A DNA stretch of 52,533 bases, from the NCBI GenBank assembly GCA_016781485.1, contig JADDQH010000011.1, positions 1-52,533 on the forward strand. Reading direction: 5' to 3'. The notes beneath the pieces are model-generated. The model did not search any database. It saw only the letters and a list, made by a program, of their open reading frames with translations, and was not told the DNA's origin. This stretch comes from Chloroflexota bacterium (GTDB lineage: Bacteria > Chloroflexota > Limnocylindria > Limnocylindrales > CSP1-4). Below are positions 1 to 10,849 of this stretch, piece after piece (positions within the stretch are counted from its first letter, which is position 1; each line of letters starts with the position of its first letter). The translations under genes and the position numbers were made by a program.

Positions 1-459
1 GTCGCCTGCGCCGTCCGCTGCCGTCGGGGTCTCGCGGGTCACGCGGCTCAGTGCGGCTCGAGCCTTGCCGGCCGCCGTCTGCTCGCCGGCCGCCTTCGTG
101 GCGCGCGAGGTTGCGATCCGCTGTCGGGTCGCCTTCGCGGCAGCCGCCTTGCCCGTGGCACGGGTCGCCTTCGTGGTGCCGGCGAGCGCCTCGCCGGCCA
201 GGAGCGCGTTGATCCTGATCATCAACCGGCTCTTTCGGCGCGCAGCGGCGTTCTTGTGGATCGCCCCGACCTTCGCCGCGCGGTCGAGCGCGGACACGGC
301 CTGGATCAGCGCCTGCTGCGTCGTCTCGCCATCACCCGTCGCCGCCGTCGCAACGGCCTTCGTCACCAGCGTCTTCGCCGCTGACCGGCGGGGCTGGTTG
401 ATGGCGCGCCGCCGGGCGCTCGTACGGACACGCTTGATCGCGGAGGGGGTGTTGGCCAC
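1..459 (-). CDS. rpsT: 30S ribosomal protein bS20, partial (3' end outside window), with Ala/Lys/Thr-rich tail
   Basis: Reading the minus strand from a GTG at 459 gives MANTPSAIKRVRTSARRRAI..., the classic bS20 start, and GAIHKNAAARRKSRL matches the conserved IHKNKAARHKA region. bS20 binds 16S rRNA early in small-subunit assembly. The frame stays open to base 1, so at least 153 residues are encoded and the stop lies outside the window. The usual family length is about 85-90 residues. Here the core ends near residue 89, and at least 60 residues of Ala/Lys/Thr/Arg-rich, histone-H1-like sequence follow (TKATRATGKAAAAKATRQR and similar). GAGG lies 8-9 bases before the GTG. The ORF track misses the gene because it starts with GTG and lacks an in-window stop; the plus-strand ORF 65..466 is its shadow. 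Confidence 0.93.
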   Translation of the reverse strand, partial: MANTPSAIKRVRTSARRRAINQPRRSAAKTLVTKAVATAATGDGETTQQALIQAVSALDRAAKVGAIHKNAAARRKSRLMIRINALLAGEALAGTTKATRATGKAAAAKATRQRIATSRATKAAGEQTAAGKARAALSRVTRETPTAADGAGD

Positions 460-786
460 GCGGTAGGACCTCAGGTGCGGTAGGACGACTTTGGGCACGG
501 GCGCGGGGGAACGTACGCCCGGCGCGTGATGGTACCAGAGCAGTGGAGGCGCCCTTGCTCCGGTGGCGTCTGAACCAGCACGTGCTGCTTCGCTCCCGCC
601 GGCCGCGACGATGATGGCGGGGTCGGGGACACGCGCCGAGTCCCTTCGAAGGCTCTGTCGCGCCGGCGCGCTCCCCATGGCAACGAGGCCGGACCGGACG
701 CGTGCCTCGGCGTTCGCCGCTTCTCCGGGTCGCACCGCCGCCCTGAAGACCGCGCCGGATCCGTCGGTTGGTACACTCGGCGGCCG
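460..786. promoter_or_regulatory. Divergent rpsT/lepA intergenic region
   Basis: About 330 bases separate the two divergent starts. For lepA there is a -10-like TACACT at 772-777, 9 bases before the ATG, with no Shine-Dalgarno. For rpsT a TACCAT on the minus strand at about 530-535 could be a -10, which would give a leader of roughly 65 bases. No convincing -35 is visible for either. The ORF-track entries in this stretch look like GC-rich shadow frames. No RNA gene or repeat was recognised. Confidence 0.45.
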
Positions 787-2640
787 ATGGACTTGCGTCC
801 CCCCTCCGGCGCGCGCCGCGCCGAACCTGCGATCCCTCAGTCGCGCCTGCGCAACTTCTCGATCATCGCTCACGTCGACCACGGCAAGTCCACGCTCGCC
901 GACCGGTTCCTCGAGATCACCCACGCCGTCGACGCCCGGCAGATGACGAGCCAGGTCCTCGACTCGATGGACCTCGAGCGCGAGAAGGGCATCACGATCA
1001 AGGCGCGAGCGGTACGACTCGAGTACACCGCGCGCGACGCCCTGCCCTACGCGCTGAACCTCATCGACACGCCCGGGCACGTCGACTTCGCCTACGAGGT
1101 GAGTCGGTCGCTCCAGGCGTGCGAGGGTGCTGTCCTGGTCGTCGACGCCGCACAGGGCATCGAGGCCCAGACACTCGCGAACGTCCACCTCGCGCTCCAG
1201 CAGGGGCTCGTGATCGTGCCGGTCATCAACAAGATCGACCTGCCCTCGGCGCAGCCGGAGCTCGTGATCGAGGAGCTGGAGAACGTCCTCGCGATCCCGC
1301 GCGAGGAGGTGATCCTCGCGTCGGCGAAGGAAGGACGGGGCGTCGAGGACATCCTCGAGGCCATCGTCCAGCGCGTCCCGGCACCAAAGGGCGATCGTGA
1401 GTCGCCCCTCCAGGCACTCATCTTCGACTCGCACTACGACGCCTACAAGGGGGTGGTCGCGTACATCCGCCTGGAGGAGGGAACGCTGCGCCAGCACGAC
1501 GTGGTGCGGCTGATGGCATCGGGCGCGCAGAGCGAGCTCCTCGAGCTCGGTGTCTTCCGGCCGCAGCTCGTCCCGGTGCCGCGACTCGGTCCGGGCGAGG
1601 TGGGCTACGTGGCGACCGGCTTGAAGAGCGTCCGTGACTGTCAGGTGGGCGACACGATGACGACGGCGGTGCGCCCCGCATCACGACCGCTACCGGGGTA
1701 CAAGCCTGCCAAGCCGCTCGTCTTCGCAGGCCTCTACCCGCTGAATGGACAGGACTATCCGCTGCTGCGCGACGCGCTGGAAAAGCTCCATTTGAACGAC
1801 GCGTCGATCAGTTACCAGCCCGAGACGTCGGTCGCGCTGGGCTTCGGGTTCCGCTGCGGGTTCCTGGGGCTCCTACACATGGAGATCATCCAGGAGCGCC
1901 TGGAGCGCGAGTTCGATCTCGACCTGATCGCCTCGGCCCCGTCGGTCGAGTACGCCGTGACGCTGACGCACGGGCGCGGGGAGGTACGGGTAGACAACCC
2001 TGCGGAGCTTCCCCCGGTCGCCGACATCGAGTCGATCGCCGAGCCGTGGGTGAAGGTCAGCATCGTCACGCCGTCCGCCTACATCGGCGCCCTCATGGAG
2101 CTCTCGACGAGCCGGCGAGGGTCGTTCCTGAACATGGAGTACCTGGACCCCGAGCGTGTGCTGCTCTCGTTCGAGATGCCGCTCGCGGAAGTGATCGTCG
2201 ATTACTACGATCAGCTGAAGAGCCGGACGCAAGGCTACGCGAGCATGGATTACGAGGAGATCGGGTATCGCCCCGCGAACCTCGTGAAGCTCGACGTGCT
2301 CGTCGCGGGCGAGCCGGTGGACGCGCTATCGCTTATCGTGCACCGCGATCAGGCCCAGACGGAGGGACGGGCACTCGTGGAGAAGCTGCGGGAGCTGATC
2401 CCACGGCAGATGTTCGAGGTCCCGGTCCAGGCCGCGGTCGGCTCCAACGTCATCGCGCGCGAGACGATACGGGCGATGCGCAAGAACGTCCTCGCGAAGT
2501 GCTATGGGGGCGACATCACGCGAAAGCGCAAGCTGCTCGAGAAGCAGAGGGAAGGCAAGCAGCGCATGAAGCGGGTCGGCAGCGTGGAGATCCCCCAGGA
2601 GGCGTTCCTCGCGGTGCTCCGTTCCAACGGGACGGGATGA
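787..2640 (+). CDS. lepA: Elongation factor 4 (LepA), ribosome back-translocating GTPase
   Basis: The 617-residue product is full length for LepA/EF4, a cytoplasmic translational GTPase that acts on stalled or mistranslocated ribosomes. All G motifs are present: AHVDHGKST (G1), GITIKA (G2), DTPGHVDF (G3), NKID (G4) and SAKEG (G5). EF-Tu domain 2 and EF-G-like domains III and V follow, then the LepA-specific C-terminal domain ending in [16 protein letters not shown] 787 is chosen because a TACACT -10 box lies 9 bases upstream and the N-terminus before the G domain has the usual short length. There is no Shine-Dalgarno, so the mRNA is probably leaderless. The next gene starts 7 bases after the stop, suggesting co-transcription. 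Confidence 0.97.
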   Translation: MDLRPPSGARRAEPAIPQSRLRNFSIIAHVDHGKSTLADRFLEITHAVDARQMTSQVLDSMDLEREKGITIKARAVRLEYTARDALPYALNLIDTPGHVDFAYEVSRSLQACEGAVLVVDAAQGIEAQTLANVHLALQQGLVIVPVINKIDLPSAQPELVIEELENVLAIPREEVILASAKEGRGVEDILEAIVQRVPAPKGDRESPLQALIFDSHYDAYKGVVAYIRLEEGTLRQHDVVRLMASGAQSELLELGVFRPQLVPVPRLGPGEVGYVATGLKSVRDCQVGDTMTTAVRPASRPLPGYKPAKPLVFAGLYPLNGQDYPLLRDALEKLHLNDASISYQPETSVALGFGFRCGFLGLLHMEIIQERLEREFDLDLIASAPSVEYAVTLTHGRGEVRVDNPAELPPVADIESIAEPWVKVSIVTPSAYIGALMELSTSRRGSFLNMEYLDPERVLLSFEMPLAEVIVDYYDQLKSRTQGYASMDYEEIGYRPANLVKLDVLVAGEPVDALSLIVHRDQAQTEGRALVEKLRELIPRQMFEVPVQAAVGSNVIARETIRAMRKNVLAKCYGGDITRKRKLLEKQREGKQRMKRVGSVEIPQEAFLAVLRSNGTG

Positions 2641-2646
2641 ACGCGC

Positions 2647-3690
2647 GTGAGTGAACTCGGCGACCTCGTCTTCCTCGCCTTCGCGGGACTCCTGATCCTG
2701 CTGCGTTTCGACGCGCATCGCTTCGGGACGGCGGAATACGACGACGAGGACTCGCCCGGTGGCTGGCGCGACGACGTCCGACGGCTGACCTGGTACGCGC
2801 TCGGGATCGCGCTCATCGCGGCGATCTACGTCATCCACCCACGCCCCGTCGGGGTGTTCCGGTTGACGTTCGGGACCGAGCGGGCCTTCTCGGTCGCGGC
2901 AGGACTCGCGTTCGGGTCCCTTGGCACGGCCGTCGCCGTCGCGTTCGCGGTCTACCGGTACGGGCGCTTCAGGCTGCCGGCTCCAGGTCATTACCCGCGC
3001 GCCCTTCTCAACAGCATGGGGACCGCATTCATCGACGAGGCCGCGTTCCGCGGGATCGTCATGGGTGCGCTCCTCGCGTTCGGGTGGCCGCTTCACTACG
3101 CGATCGCCTTCCAGGCGATGCTCTACGCCCTCGCCACCCGCCTGGGCGCGCCGGGACGCAGTCGGACGATGCTCGTCATCTTCCTGGCCGTCGGGGCGAT
3201 CGCCGGTTGGCTGACGTGGGCAACGGGTGGGATCGCCGCCGCGTTCCTGGGCCATGCGATCACGCGCTTCGCGTTCTTCGTCTGCACCGGACATGCGGGC
3301 CAGATCGAGGTTTCGGGATACGAGCCGGAAGAACTGGCGGGGCAGGATCTGCCGCCGCAGGGCTGGCACGTCGTCGACGAACTGGGCCGGCGGCGGTGGG
3401 TCGAGGCGGGATACGCCAGCGAGACGACGGGGCTGCCGCCGGAAAGCGCCGCGACCGGGGCAGCGCGGGCCGGGACGGTGACTCGCGCTGCGATCGAGGG
3501 ACGGAGCGGTGCCGAGCGTCGGCCCGGGGGTGGTGGCACGGGAGGTGCCGAGCGGCGCGTCGGGAACGGCGATTGGAGCGGGACCGAGCGACGCGGTGGA
3601 GGCCCGGGTCGGACAGCGGTCGGGCCAAGACCGGATCGAGAGCGCGCCGGCCGCGGCCGTGGTGAGGGATGGCCCCAGACCGAGCCATAG
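2647..3690 (+). CDS. CPBP (CAAX-like) family intramembrane metalloprotease
   Basis: This is a 347-residue membrane protein with about six hydrophobic segments in its first 215 residues. The conserved CPBP/Abi motif 1 (EExxxR) appears as D130-E131-AAF-R135-G, and a second motif histidine lies in GHAITRF near residue 203. Family members cleave membrane or prenylated substrates, and a few are bacteriocin-immunity proteins. The first Glu of the EE pair is Asp here, a conservative but unusual change. From about residue 255 to the end the protein is a hydrophilic Gly/Arg-rich tail with repeated AERR/TERR elements, probably disordered and cytoplasmic. The GTG start lies 7 bases after lepA and the 3' end overlaps hemW by 22 bases, so the three genes are probably one operon. 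The substrate is unknown. Confidence 0.75.
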   Translation: MSELGDLVFLAFAGLLILLRFDAHRFGTAEYDDEDSPGGWRDDVRRLTWYALGIALIAAIYVIHPRPVGVFRLTFGTERAFSVAAGLAFGSLGTAVAVAFAVYRYGRFRLPAPGHYPRALLNSMGTAFIDEAAFRGIVMGALLAFGWPLHYAIAFQAMLYALATRLGAPGRSRTMLVIFLAVGAIAGWLTWATGGIAAAFLGHAITRFAFFVCTGHAGQIEVSGYEPEELAGQDLPPQGWHVVDELGRRRWVEAGYASETTGLPPESAATGAARAGTVTRAAIEGRSGAERRPGGGGTGGAERRVGNGDWSGTERRGGGPGRTAVGPRPDRERAGRGRGEGWPQTEP

Positions 3691-4949
3691 CGGTGCGAGC
3701 GGCCGAGCCGTCACTGGCCGCGCGGCCTCCCGTCGCCCTGTACATCCACGTCCCCTTCTGCGTCAGCATCTGCCCCTACTGCGACTTCGTCGTCTACGCA
3801 GGACGGGCGGCACGGGGGCGCGACGATCAGGTGGACCGGTTCGTTCGCGCCCTGGCGAACGAGCTGGAGCTGCGGGCGGACGACCTCGACGCGTCGCTCG
3901 GCTCCCCGGGGTCGCCATCGACCCGACCGCCGCTCCGAAGCGTTTACTTCGGCGGCGGGACGCCCTCGCTCCTTCCAGCACGTGTCGTCGGGCGACTGCT
4001 CGAGAGGGTCCAGGCTCGGTTCGGGTTGGCGGCGGATGCCGAGATCACGCTCGAGGCGAACCCCGGTCGCGACGAGGTCGGCGACCTGGCGGGGTTCAAG
4101 GCGGCCGGAGTGAACCGACTGAGCCTCGGCGCGCAGAGCATGGACGAGGGAGAGCTCCGCCGCCTCGGTCGCCGTCACTGCCCGCAGGACGTCGTCGCAG
4201 CTGTCCGGCTCGCCCGACGCGCAGGCTTCTCGAACGTCAGCGTCGACCTGCTGTACGACATTCCCGGCCAGACGCCCGCGCGCTGGCAACGGACGCTCGA
4301 TGTGGTCGTCGAACTGGGCGTCGAGCACGTTTCCGCGTACGCGCTGACCCTCGACGACCTCGATGCAGAGGGGGTCACCGGCATCAGCGGGGACCACCTG
4401 CCGCTGCGGTCGGGGGCCCGACGCTGGCGCGAGCGAGCCAGGCTCGAGCAGGACGAGGATCAGGCCGCCGATCTGTATCGGATCGCCGATGACCGCCTGA
4501 CGGCGGCGGCCGTTCGCTGGTACGAGATCTCGAACTGGGCCGTCCCTGGTCGCGAGTCGCGCCACAACCTCGCGTACTGGGGACGCCTCTCCTACGAGGC
4601 ACTGGGTCCTGGAGCGCACGCCTTCGACGGGGACGCGACGCGACGCTGGAACGCCGCCCGACTCGACGCATACCTTGCCGCGTTGCTGCCGTCCGACGGG
4701 TCGCCGCCCCGATCGCCCCCCGGAGGATCCGAGAGCCTCGCGCCGGACGATGTGGCGGGGGAGGCGATGATCCTGGCGCTTCGGACGCGCGACGGGATCC
4801 CTGCCGGGGCCACCGCCGACGTCGGCGTCGCGTCCGCTCTTCACTGGGCCGAAGAGAATCGGCTCCTGGAAGCACGCTCGCGAGGCCGCCTCGTGCTATC
4901 GCTCCGCGGACGCCTCCTCAGCAACGAGCTGTTCGCCCGACTCGTCTGA
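3669..4949 (+). CDS. hemW: Radical SAM protein HemW (heme chaperone, formerly HemN-like)
   Basis: The 426-residue radical-SAM protein carries the 4Fe-4S motif CVSICPYCDF (CxxxCxxC) near residue 36 and the YFGGGTPSLL motif typical of HemN/HemW. The LSLGAQSMDEGELRRLGR stretch and the C-terminal HemN winged region support HemW rather than true coproporphyrinogen dehydrogenase, because the CxxxCxxC motif lacks the following fourth Cys of HemN. HemW is thought to transfer heme to target proteins. The start overlaps the CPBP gene. The annotated N-terminus has about 25 residues before VALYIHVPFC, so an internal start is possible. It is the last gene of the lepA-side operon. Confidence 0.9.
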   Translation: MAPDRAIAVRAAEPSLAARPPVALYIHVPFCVSICPYCDFVVYAGRAARGRDDQVDRFVRALANELELRADDLDASLGSPGSPSTRPPLRSVYFGGGTPSLLPARVVGRLLERVQARFGLAADAEITLEANPGRDEVGDLAGFKAAGVNRLSLGAQSMDEGELRRLGRRHCPQDVVAAVRLARRAGFSNVSVDLLYDIPGQTPARWQRTLDVVVELGVEHVSAYALTLDDLDAEGVTGISGDHLPLRSGARRWRERARLEQDEDQAADLYRIADDRLTAAAVRWYEISNWAVPGRESRHNLAYWGRLSYEALGPGAHAFDGDATRRWNAARLDAYLAALLPSDGSPPRSPPGGSESLAPDDVAGEAMILALRTRDGIPAGATADVGVASALHWAEENRLLEARSRGRLVLSLRGRLLSNELFARLV

Positions 4950-5037
4950 GCCGACCGCTGCGGGAACGAACCGGCAGCCCGGACGGCGACGGCATCCGCT
5001 CGCGAGCCGCCGCACCCGAGCTACGGCGCCGCGCTCC

Positions 5038-5484
5038 CTACTCCTCCGGCATTCGCTCGTCCAGTACGAGCACGGCCAAGAGACCGAGTCCGACCGCGAT
5101 GCTGACGATGCCGAACAGAAGCCCCGGCACTCCCGACGACAGCTGACACCCGACCGCCGCCGCGGGACAGTTCGACGGCGACGACAGCGACGACAGGACG
5201 AGCGTCGGTCCCAGGCCCAGGAAGAACCCAGCCAGGACGCCGCTGCTGCCGTGGGTAAGCAGATCGCTGCTTCTGGGCAACAGCAGTCCGACCGCGACGA
5301 CGAGAACCAGCACCACGAACACGGCGGGCAGCACCACGAGCCCCGATCCCGACGAGACAAGGCCGGATCCGGTCGCGCCGCCGACGACGAGCCAGAGCAC
5401 GTGCTGGGCGAGGTGTCGCACGAGGCGAGGGTAGAGGACCTCGCTCATCTGATCCGATCCCTCGGATCCCGCCGCGATTGACAT
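5038..5484 (-). CDS. Small hypothetical membrane protein
   Basis: The 148-residue protein is not recognised. It has three or four hydrophobic segments: HVLWLVVGGATGSGLV, LVVLPAVFVVLVLVVAVGLLL, GVLAGFFLGLGPTLVL and GLLFGIVSIAVGLGLLAVLVL. A short Cys pair (NCPAAAVGC) lies between the third and fourth. The first ATG is preceded by GAGGGG with a 5-base gap. A second in-frame Met at 5448 (MSEVLYPRLVRH) is an alternative start, and would avoid overlap with the -35 box of the divergent hrcA promoter. It is convergent with hemW. Its position next to the heat-shock operon is not evidence of a related function. Confidence 0.6.
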   Translation of the reverse strand: MSIAAGSEGSDQMSEVLYPRLVRHLAQHVLWLVVGGATGSGLVSSGSGLVVLPAVFVVLVLVVAVGLLLPRSSDLLTHGSSGVLAGFFLGLGPTLVLSSLSSPSNCPAAAVGCQLSSGVPGLLFGIVSIAVGLGLLAVLVLDERMPEE

Positions 5485-5506
5485 CCGTGCCCCTCGGCGC
5501 TACCAT
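5478..5506 (+). promoter_or_regulatory. Sigma-70 type promoter of hrcA-grpE-dnaK
   Basis: A perfect TTGACA (5478-5483) is followed after exactly 17 bases by TACCAT (5501-5506). The predicted transcription start falls near 5513, immediately before the CIRCE operator, so repressor bound there would block initiation. It is the best conventional promoter in the window. Confidence 0.85.
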
Positions 5507-5518
5507 CCTCTGACACCG

Positions 5519-5545
5519 TTAGCACTCGTCTATCGAGAGTGCTAA
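5519..5545 (+). promoter_or_regulatory. CIRCE operator (HrcA binding site)
   Basis: TTAGCACTC, nine bases, then GAGTGCTAA: a perfect match to the CIRCE consensus (TTAGCACTC-N9-GAGTGCTAA). It lies just after the promoter and about 58 bases before the hrcA start. HrcA binds CIRCE and represses chaperone operons, so the operon is autoregulated. No second CIRCE was seen before dnaJ. Confidence 0.97.
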
Positions 5546-5602
5546 CCGAGGTAGCGAAACGAGTGCGGGTCTCGCGCCCGCCGACGCGAAGCGAGGAGCT
5601 CA

Positions 5603-6667
5603 GTGGCGCGCCGCAAGGACCGTCCTTCCGGCCCGCTCGAGCCTCGTTCTGAGGCGATCCTGCGGGCGATCATCGAGGAATACATCGCCACCGCGCAGCC
5701 GGTGGGAAGCCAGACGCTCGTGGACAGGTACAGGCTGGGCGTGAGCTCGGCGACGGTCCGCAGCGTCATGGCGGAGCTGGAGGCCGCGGGCCTTCTGCGC
5801 CAACCGCACACGAGCGCGGGCCGCGTCCCGACCGACGCCGGCTACCGGCTGTACGTCGAGTCGATTCCGGATGCCGTAGCGCTCGCGCCGGTCGATCAGC
5901 TCATGATCCGGCACCAGTTCGGGCAGGTGGAGTACGCGAGCGAGCAGTGGTTCCGCCTCGCGGCGTCCACGCTGGCGGGGGCGACGCGAGCGGCGGGACT
6001 GGCGACGCCGGCGAAACCGCAGGCGTGCCGCGTTCGTCGAGTGGACCTCGTGGCGCAGTCGCCTCGAACGGCAGGACTGCTGCTCGTCCTCGCGGAGGGT
6101 CCCGTCAAGCAGGCGATCCTCACGCTCGAGCAGCCGGCAACGCAGGAACAGCTGAACGCGGCGGCGAGAGCACTGAACTCACGGCTGGTGGGGTGCTCGG
6201 CGCGGATGGTCGAACGCCGCCTCGAGGAGTTCGCGGCCGACGATGTCGCGGCAAGGGTGGTGCGACGCGCGGCCGAGCGGGTCGCCCGGCTGATGCGTGA
6301 TTTCGACGCGGAGGCCGTCGAGGAGGTCTTCAGCGAGGGCCTGCTGAACGTCATGGACGCACCGGAGTTCGCTCAGAGTCAGAAGCTGCGGCGGGTGTTC
6401 GGCGTGCTGCAGGACCGCGACTACCTGGGCGGGCTCGTTCACGAGGTGGCTCGCCGCGGCGACGTACAGGTGTTCATCGGGTCGGAGAACGCGCCGTATG
6501 AGATGCACGACGTGTCGCTCATCCTCGCGCCCTACGGCCGGACAGGACGCGCGACGGGCGTGGTCGGGGTCCTCGGGCCGACCCGGCTCGCCTACCCCCA
6601 CGCGATCAGCACGGTCCGGTACGTCAGCGGGCTGATGAACGAGCTCGTTGACCACCTGTACGCATGA
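5603..6667 (+). CDS. hrcA: Heat-inducible transcription repressor HrcA
   Basis: The 354-residue protein has an N-terminal winged-helix domain (PVGSQTLVDRYRLGVSSATV, then GLLRQPHTSAGRVPTDAGYR) diagnostic of HrcA. The GAF-like dimerisation region and a C-terminal GVVGVLGPTRLAYPHAISTV block follow. It represses the operon through the upstream CIRCE element, with activity tuned by GroEL in known systems. The GTG start is supported by AGGAG four bases upstream. It is the first gene of hrcA-grpE-dnaK; dnaJ is not in the operon and lies about 7 kb downstream. Confidence 0.97.
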   Translation: MARRKDRPSGPLEPRSEAILRAIIEEYIATAQPVGSQTLVDRYRLGVSSATVRSVMAELEAAGLLRQPHTSAGRVPTDAGYRLYVESIPDAVALAPVDQLMIRHQFGQVEYASEQWFRLAASTLAGATRAAGLATPAKPQACRVRRVDLVAQSPRTAGLLLVLAEGPVKQAILTLEQPATQEQLNAAARALNSRLVGCSARMVERRLEEFAADDVAARVVRRAAERVARLMRDFDAEAVEEVFSEGLLNVMDAPEFAQSQKLRRVFGVLQDRDYLGGLVHEVARRGDVQVFIGSENAPYEMHDVSLILAPYGRTGRATGVVGVLGPTRLAYPHAISTVRYVSGLMNELVDHLYA

Positions 6668-6703
6668 CGAGTCCGGCGTGGACGACCGTGCGTCGGACAA
6701 GTG

Positions 6704-7330
6704 ATGAACGACCACGACCAAGAGAGTGATCGGATGGAGATGACGGAACAGACACGAGCACAGGAGCGCATCGAGGCGCTCGACACACCCAGCCGCGTCG
6801 CGCTGCTCGAGGAGGTCGAGCAGCTGAAGCAGCGGCTGGCAATGGCCGAACAGGAGGCTGGAGACGCGCGGGCGGGCTGGCAGCGCTCCGCGGCGGACTT
6901 CGCCAACTACAGGCGTCGCAGCGAGCAGGAGCGAGAGCAGACACTCGGGCTTGCCAACGAGATGCTGCTCCTCAAGCTGCTCGCGGTCGTGGACGACTTC
7001 GATCGCGCCCTGACGGCGATGCCCAAGGAGCTCGAGAACCTCGGCTGGATCGAGGGCCTCTGGCTCGTCGAGCGCAAGCTCCGAGCGCTACTCGAGTCCG
7101 AGGGGGTGACCCCGATCGAGGCGCAGGGCAAGCCGTTCGACCCGCGCGAGCACGAGGCGGTCGTCCACGAGCAGACGACGAGCGCCCCCGACAACACCGT
7201 CATCGGGGAGCTCCAGCGCGGCTACCGGATCCGCGACCGGGTCCTGCGGCCGGCGCTCGTCACGGTCGCCAACAACCCCGGTACACACGCTGACACCGGC
7301 CGACAGGCCGACAACGGAGGACAGGCATAG
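6704..7330 (+). CDS. grpE: Nucleotide exchange factor GrpE
   Basis: This GrpE cofactor (about 208 residues) releases ADP from DnaK. It has an acidic coiled-coil N-terminal half ([18 protein letters not shown], then [12 protein letters not shown]). The conserved [11 protein letters not shown] follows, with the beta-domain signature [14 protein letters not shown] and [17 protein letters not shown] at the end. Three starts are possible: GTG 6701, ATG 6704 or ATG 6734. None has a strong Shine-Dalgarno, so the first ATG is given. The C-terminal 15 residues are a polar tail. dnaK follows 2 bases after the stop. Confidence 0.95.
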   Translation: MNDHDQESDRMEMTEQTRAQERIEALDTPSRVALLEEVEQLKQRLAMAEQEAGDARAGWQRSAADFANYRRRSEQEREQTLGLANEMLLLKLLAVVDDFDRALTAMPKELENLGWIEGLWLVERKLRALLESEGVTPIEAQGKPFDPREHEAVVHEQTTSAPDNTVIGELQRGYRIRDRVLRPALVTVANNPGTHADTGRQADNGGQA

Positions 7331-7332
7331 CT

Positions 7333-9267
<1,935 letters not shown>

Positions 9268-9328
9268 GCTCCTAGGCCTCGCCTCGAGTTGGCGCTGTGC
9301 CAACAGGCGAGAAACCGACGTAGTCGGA

Positions 9329-9364
9329 AAGAGCCCGGCCGGGTCTCCCGGTCGGGCTCTTCTC
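9329..9364 (+). terminator. Bidirectional rho-independent terminator after dnaK
   Basis: AAGAGCCCGGCCGGG, loop TCT, CCCGGTCGGGCTCTT: a 15-bp stem with a single G-T wobble. It is followed on the plus strand by TCTCTT and on the minus strand by CTCTTT-type sequence. It sits between the convergent dnaK and prenyltransferase genes and can serve both. Confidence 0.9.
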
Positions 9365-9471
9365 TTGCTGCGCCTCGGACACCCGGAGGATGCCGAAGCC
9401 GACATGGCTGCACGATCGACCAGCGGTCATCCGAGGGCGCAGGTCGTGGCGCGCGAACCCCCGGGATGCGG

Positions 9472-10848
9472 CTAGCGCCGCAGGAAGAGTGGCGTCCCGG
9501 GCGCCACGGCCGACATCACGATCACGGCCAGGTACGCGAGGAGCAGCAGCCCGCCGACGATGAGGTGGAGGCGGATGTTCACCGCCATGACCGACATCAG
9601 CCCGTAGGGTGAGTCGTACATCTGCTTGAGGCCGCCGTACACCTGGCGCACGAGTGGCAGCGCGACGAGTGCGAGGAGTGCGGGGATCGGCAACAGTCCC
9701 GCGATGACGCCGGCGACCACGAACGCGAACGCCGCGCTCGCCGCGATCGCGTATGCATTGATCACGACGTTCTTCGGCAGCCGCACCGGGAGCGTGCGCT
9801 TCCCGGCCGCAGCATCACCTCCCCGGTCGGGGATCTCGTTGACGTACAGGATCAGCGCGGTCAGGATCGCGACCGGGAGCGACGCCACCAGCGCCTCCGC
9901 TGACACCAGCCCGCGGGTCTGGACCACATACGCGCCGAGCAGCATCAGCGGTCCGAAGCCGAGCGCCACCGCGAACTCGCCCACGCCGCGGTAGACGAGC
10001 TTCAGCGGCGGGGCCGTGTATCCGATGCTCACGACGAACCCGAGCACGCCGATGACGAGGAGGGCAACGGACCCCCGCGTCGCCAGCAGGTAGAGCCCGA
10101 TCGCCGCGGCGAGTGCGTAGAACGCGAACGAGATGGTCGCCATCTGGCGAAGCGTGACGAGCCCGTACTGGATCACCCGTGACCCGCCGCTGTACGGCGT
10201 GGGGTTCACGTTGGCGTCGTCCGCGCCGCTGCGCGTGTCGAAGACGTCATTCGCGACGTTCAATCCGAGATGGACGGCGAATCCCCCGACGATCGTCAAC
10301 AGCGCGGCACCGAGATCGAAGAACCCCTGAGCGGCAGCGATGAAGATGCCGAGCAGGACCGGCACGATCGTCGCCGACAGGAACGGAAGCCGCGTGGCGC
10401 GGAGCGCGAGCCAGCCGAACGACAGACGCGGTCGGACCACCCGGCCGGTCCGCTCCGAAAGCCCGCGCAGGTATCGGCGCGACTGCCCCACGGTCCGCTC
10501 GGAGTACTCGAAGAACGGGACCTCCGCCTCATCCCAGCCCCACGCCTGCACGGCTTCGACCCGGATCGTGTCCGACGGCCCCGCCGGCGCGGTCCGGCCC
10601 CAGACCGTGACGTGGCGTCGCTCGTCATATCCGTAGCCCGGCTTTGGGTGGATGTGGCTGCCGGTCAGGCTCACCTCGCGGTCGAGCGGGACCGTCAGGC
10701 CCGCAGGCGGTCGGAACGAGGCCGTCCCGGCGGCGGGGTCGACCGTTGCCTCGATCGCGACGCTCAGCGGGTACCCGTCGTCCCCGACCCAGGTCAGGAT
10801 GTGGAACGGGTAGCCGGCGAGCTTCTCGAGCCCTCTCTGTGCGTCCAT
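9472..10848 (-). CDS. Fusion: FMN-type split-barrel (PNPOx-like) domain + UbiA/MenA-like prenyltransferase
   Basis: The 458-residue protein has two parts. Residues about 1-130 resemble the pyridoxamine-5'-phosphate-oxidase-like split barrel (FHILTWVGDDGYPLSV, then DREVSLTGSHIHPKPGYGYD). Residues about 150-455 form a polytopic UbiA-family prenyltransferase with eight or nine hydrophobic segments. Its two Asp-rich motifs are NDVFDTRSGAD (near 200) and DRGGDAAAGKR (near 341). SIGYTAPPLKLVYRGVGE resembles the MenA block, so a 1,4-dihydroxy-2-naphthoate-type acceptor and menaquinone pathway are likely but not proven. The ATG is separated from the upstream stop by one base (TGA-A-ATG), implying coupling to the split-barrel gene. 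I do not recall this domain pairing as a standard architecture. Confidence 0.82.
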   Translation of the reverse strand: MDAQRGLEKLAGYPFHILTWVGDDGYPLSVAIEATVDPAAGTASFRPPAGLTVPLDREVSLTGSHIHPKPGYGYDERRHVTVWGRTAPAGPSDTIRVEAVQAWGWDEAEVPFFEYSERTVGQSRRYLRGLSERTGRVVRPRLSFGWLALRATRLPFLSATIVPVLLGIFIAAAQGFFDLGAALLTIVGGFAVHLGLNVANDVFDTRSGADDANVNPTPYSGGSRVIQYGLVTLRQMATISFAFYALAAAIGLYLLATRGSVALLVIGVLGFVVSIGYTAPPLKLVYRGVGEFAVALGFGPLMLLGAYVVQTRGLVSAEALVASLPVAILTALILYVNEIPDRGGDAAAGKRTLPVRLPKNVVINAYAIAASAAFAFVVAGVIAGLLPIPALLALVALPLVRQVYGGLKQMYDSPYGLMSVMAVNIRLHLIVGGLLLLAYLAVIVMSAVAPGTPLFLRR

Positions 10849-10849
10849 T

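Noticed and set aside
460-786. Track ORFs 471..776 (minus) and 563..946 (plus) between rpsT and lepA
   Set aside because: No start signals or family resemblance; composition is that of shadow frames.
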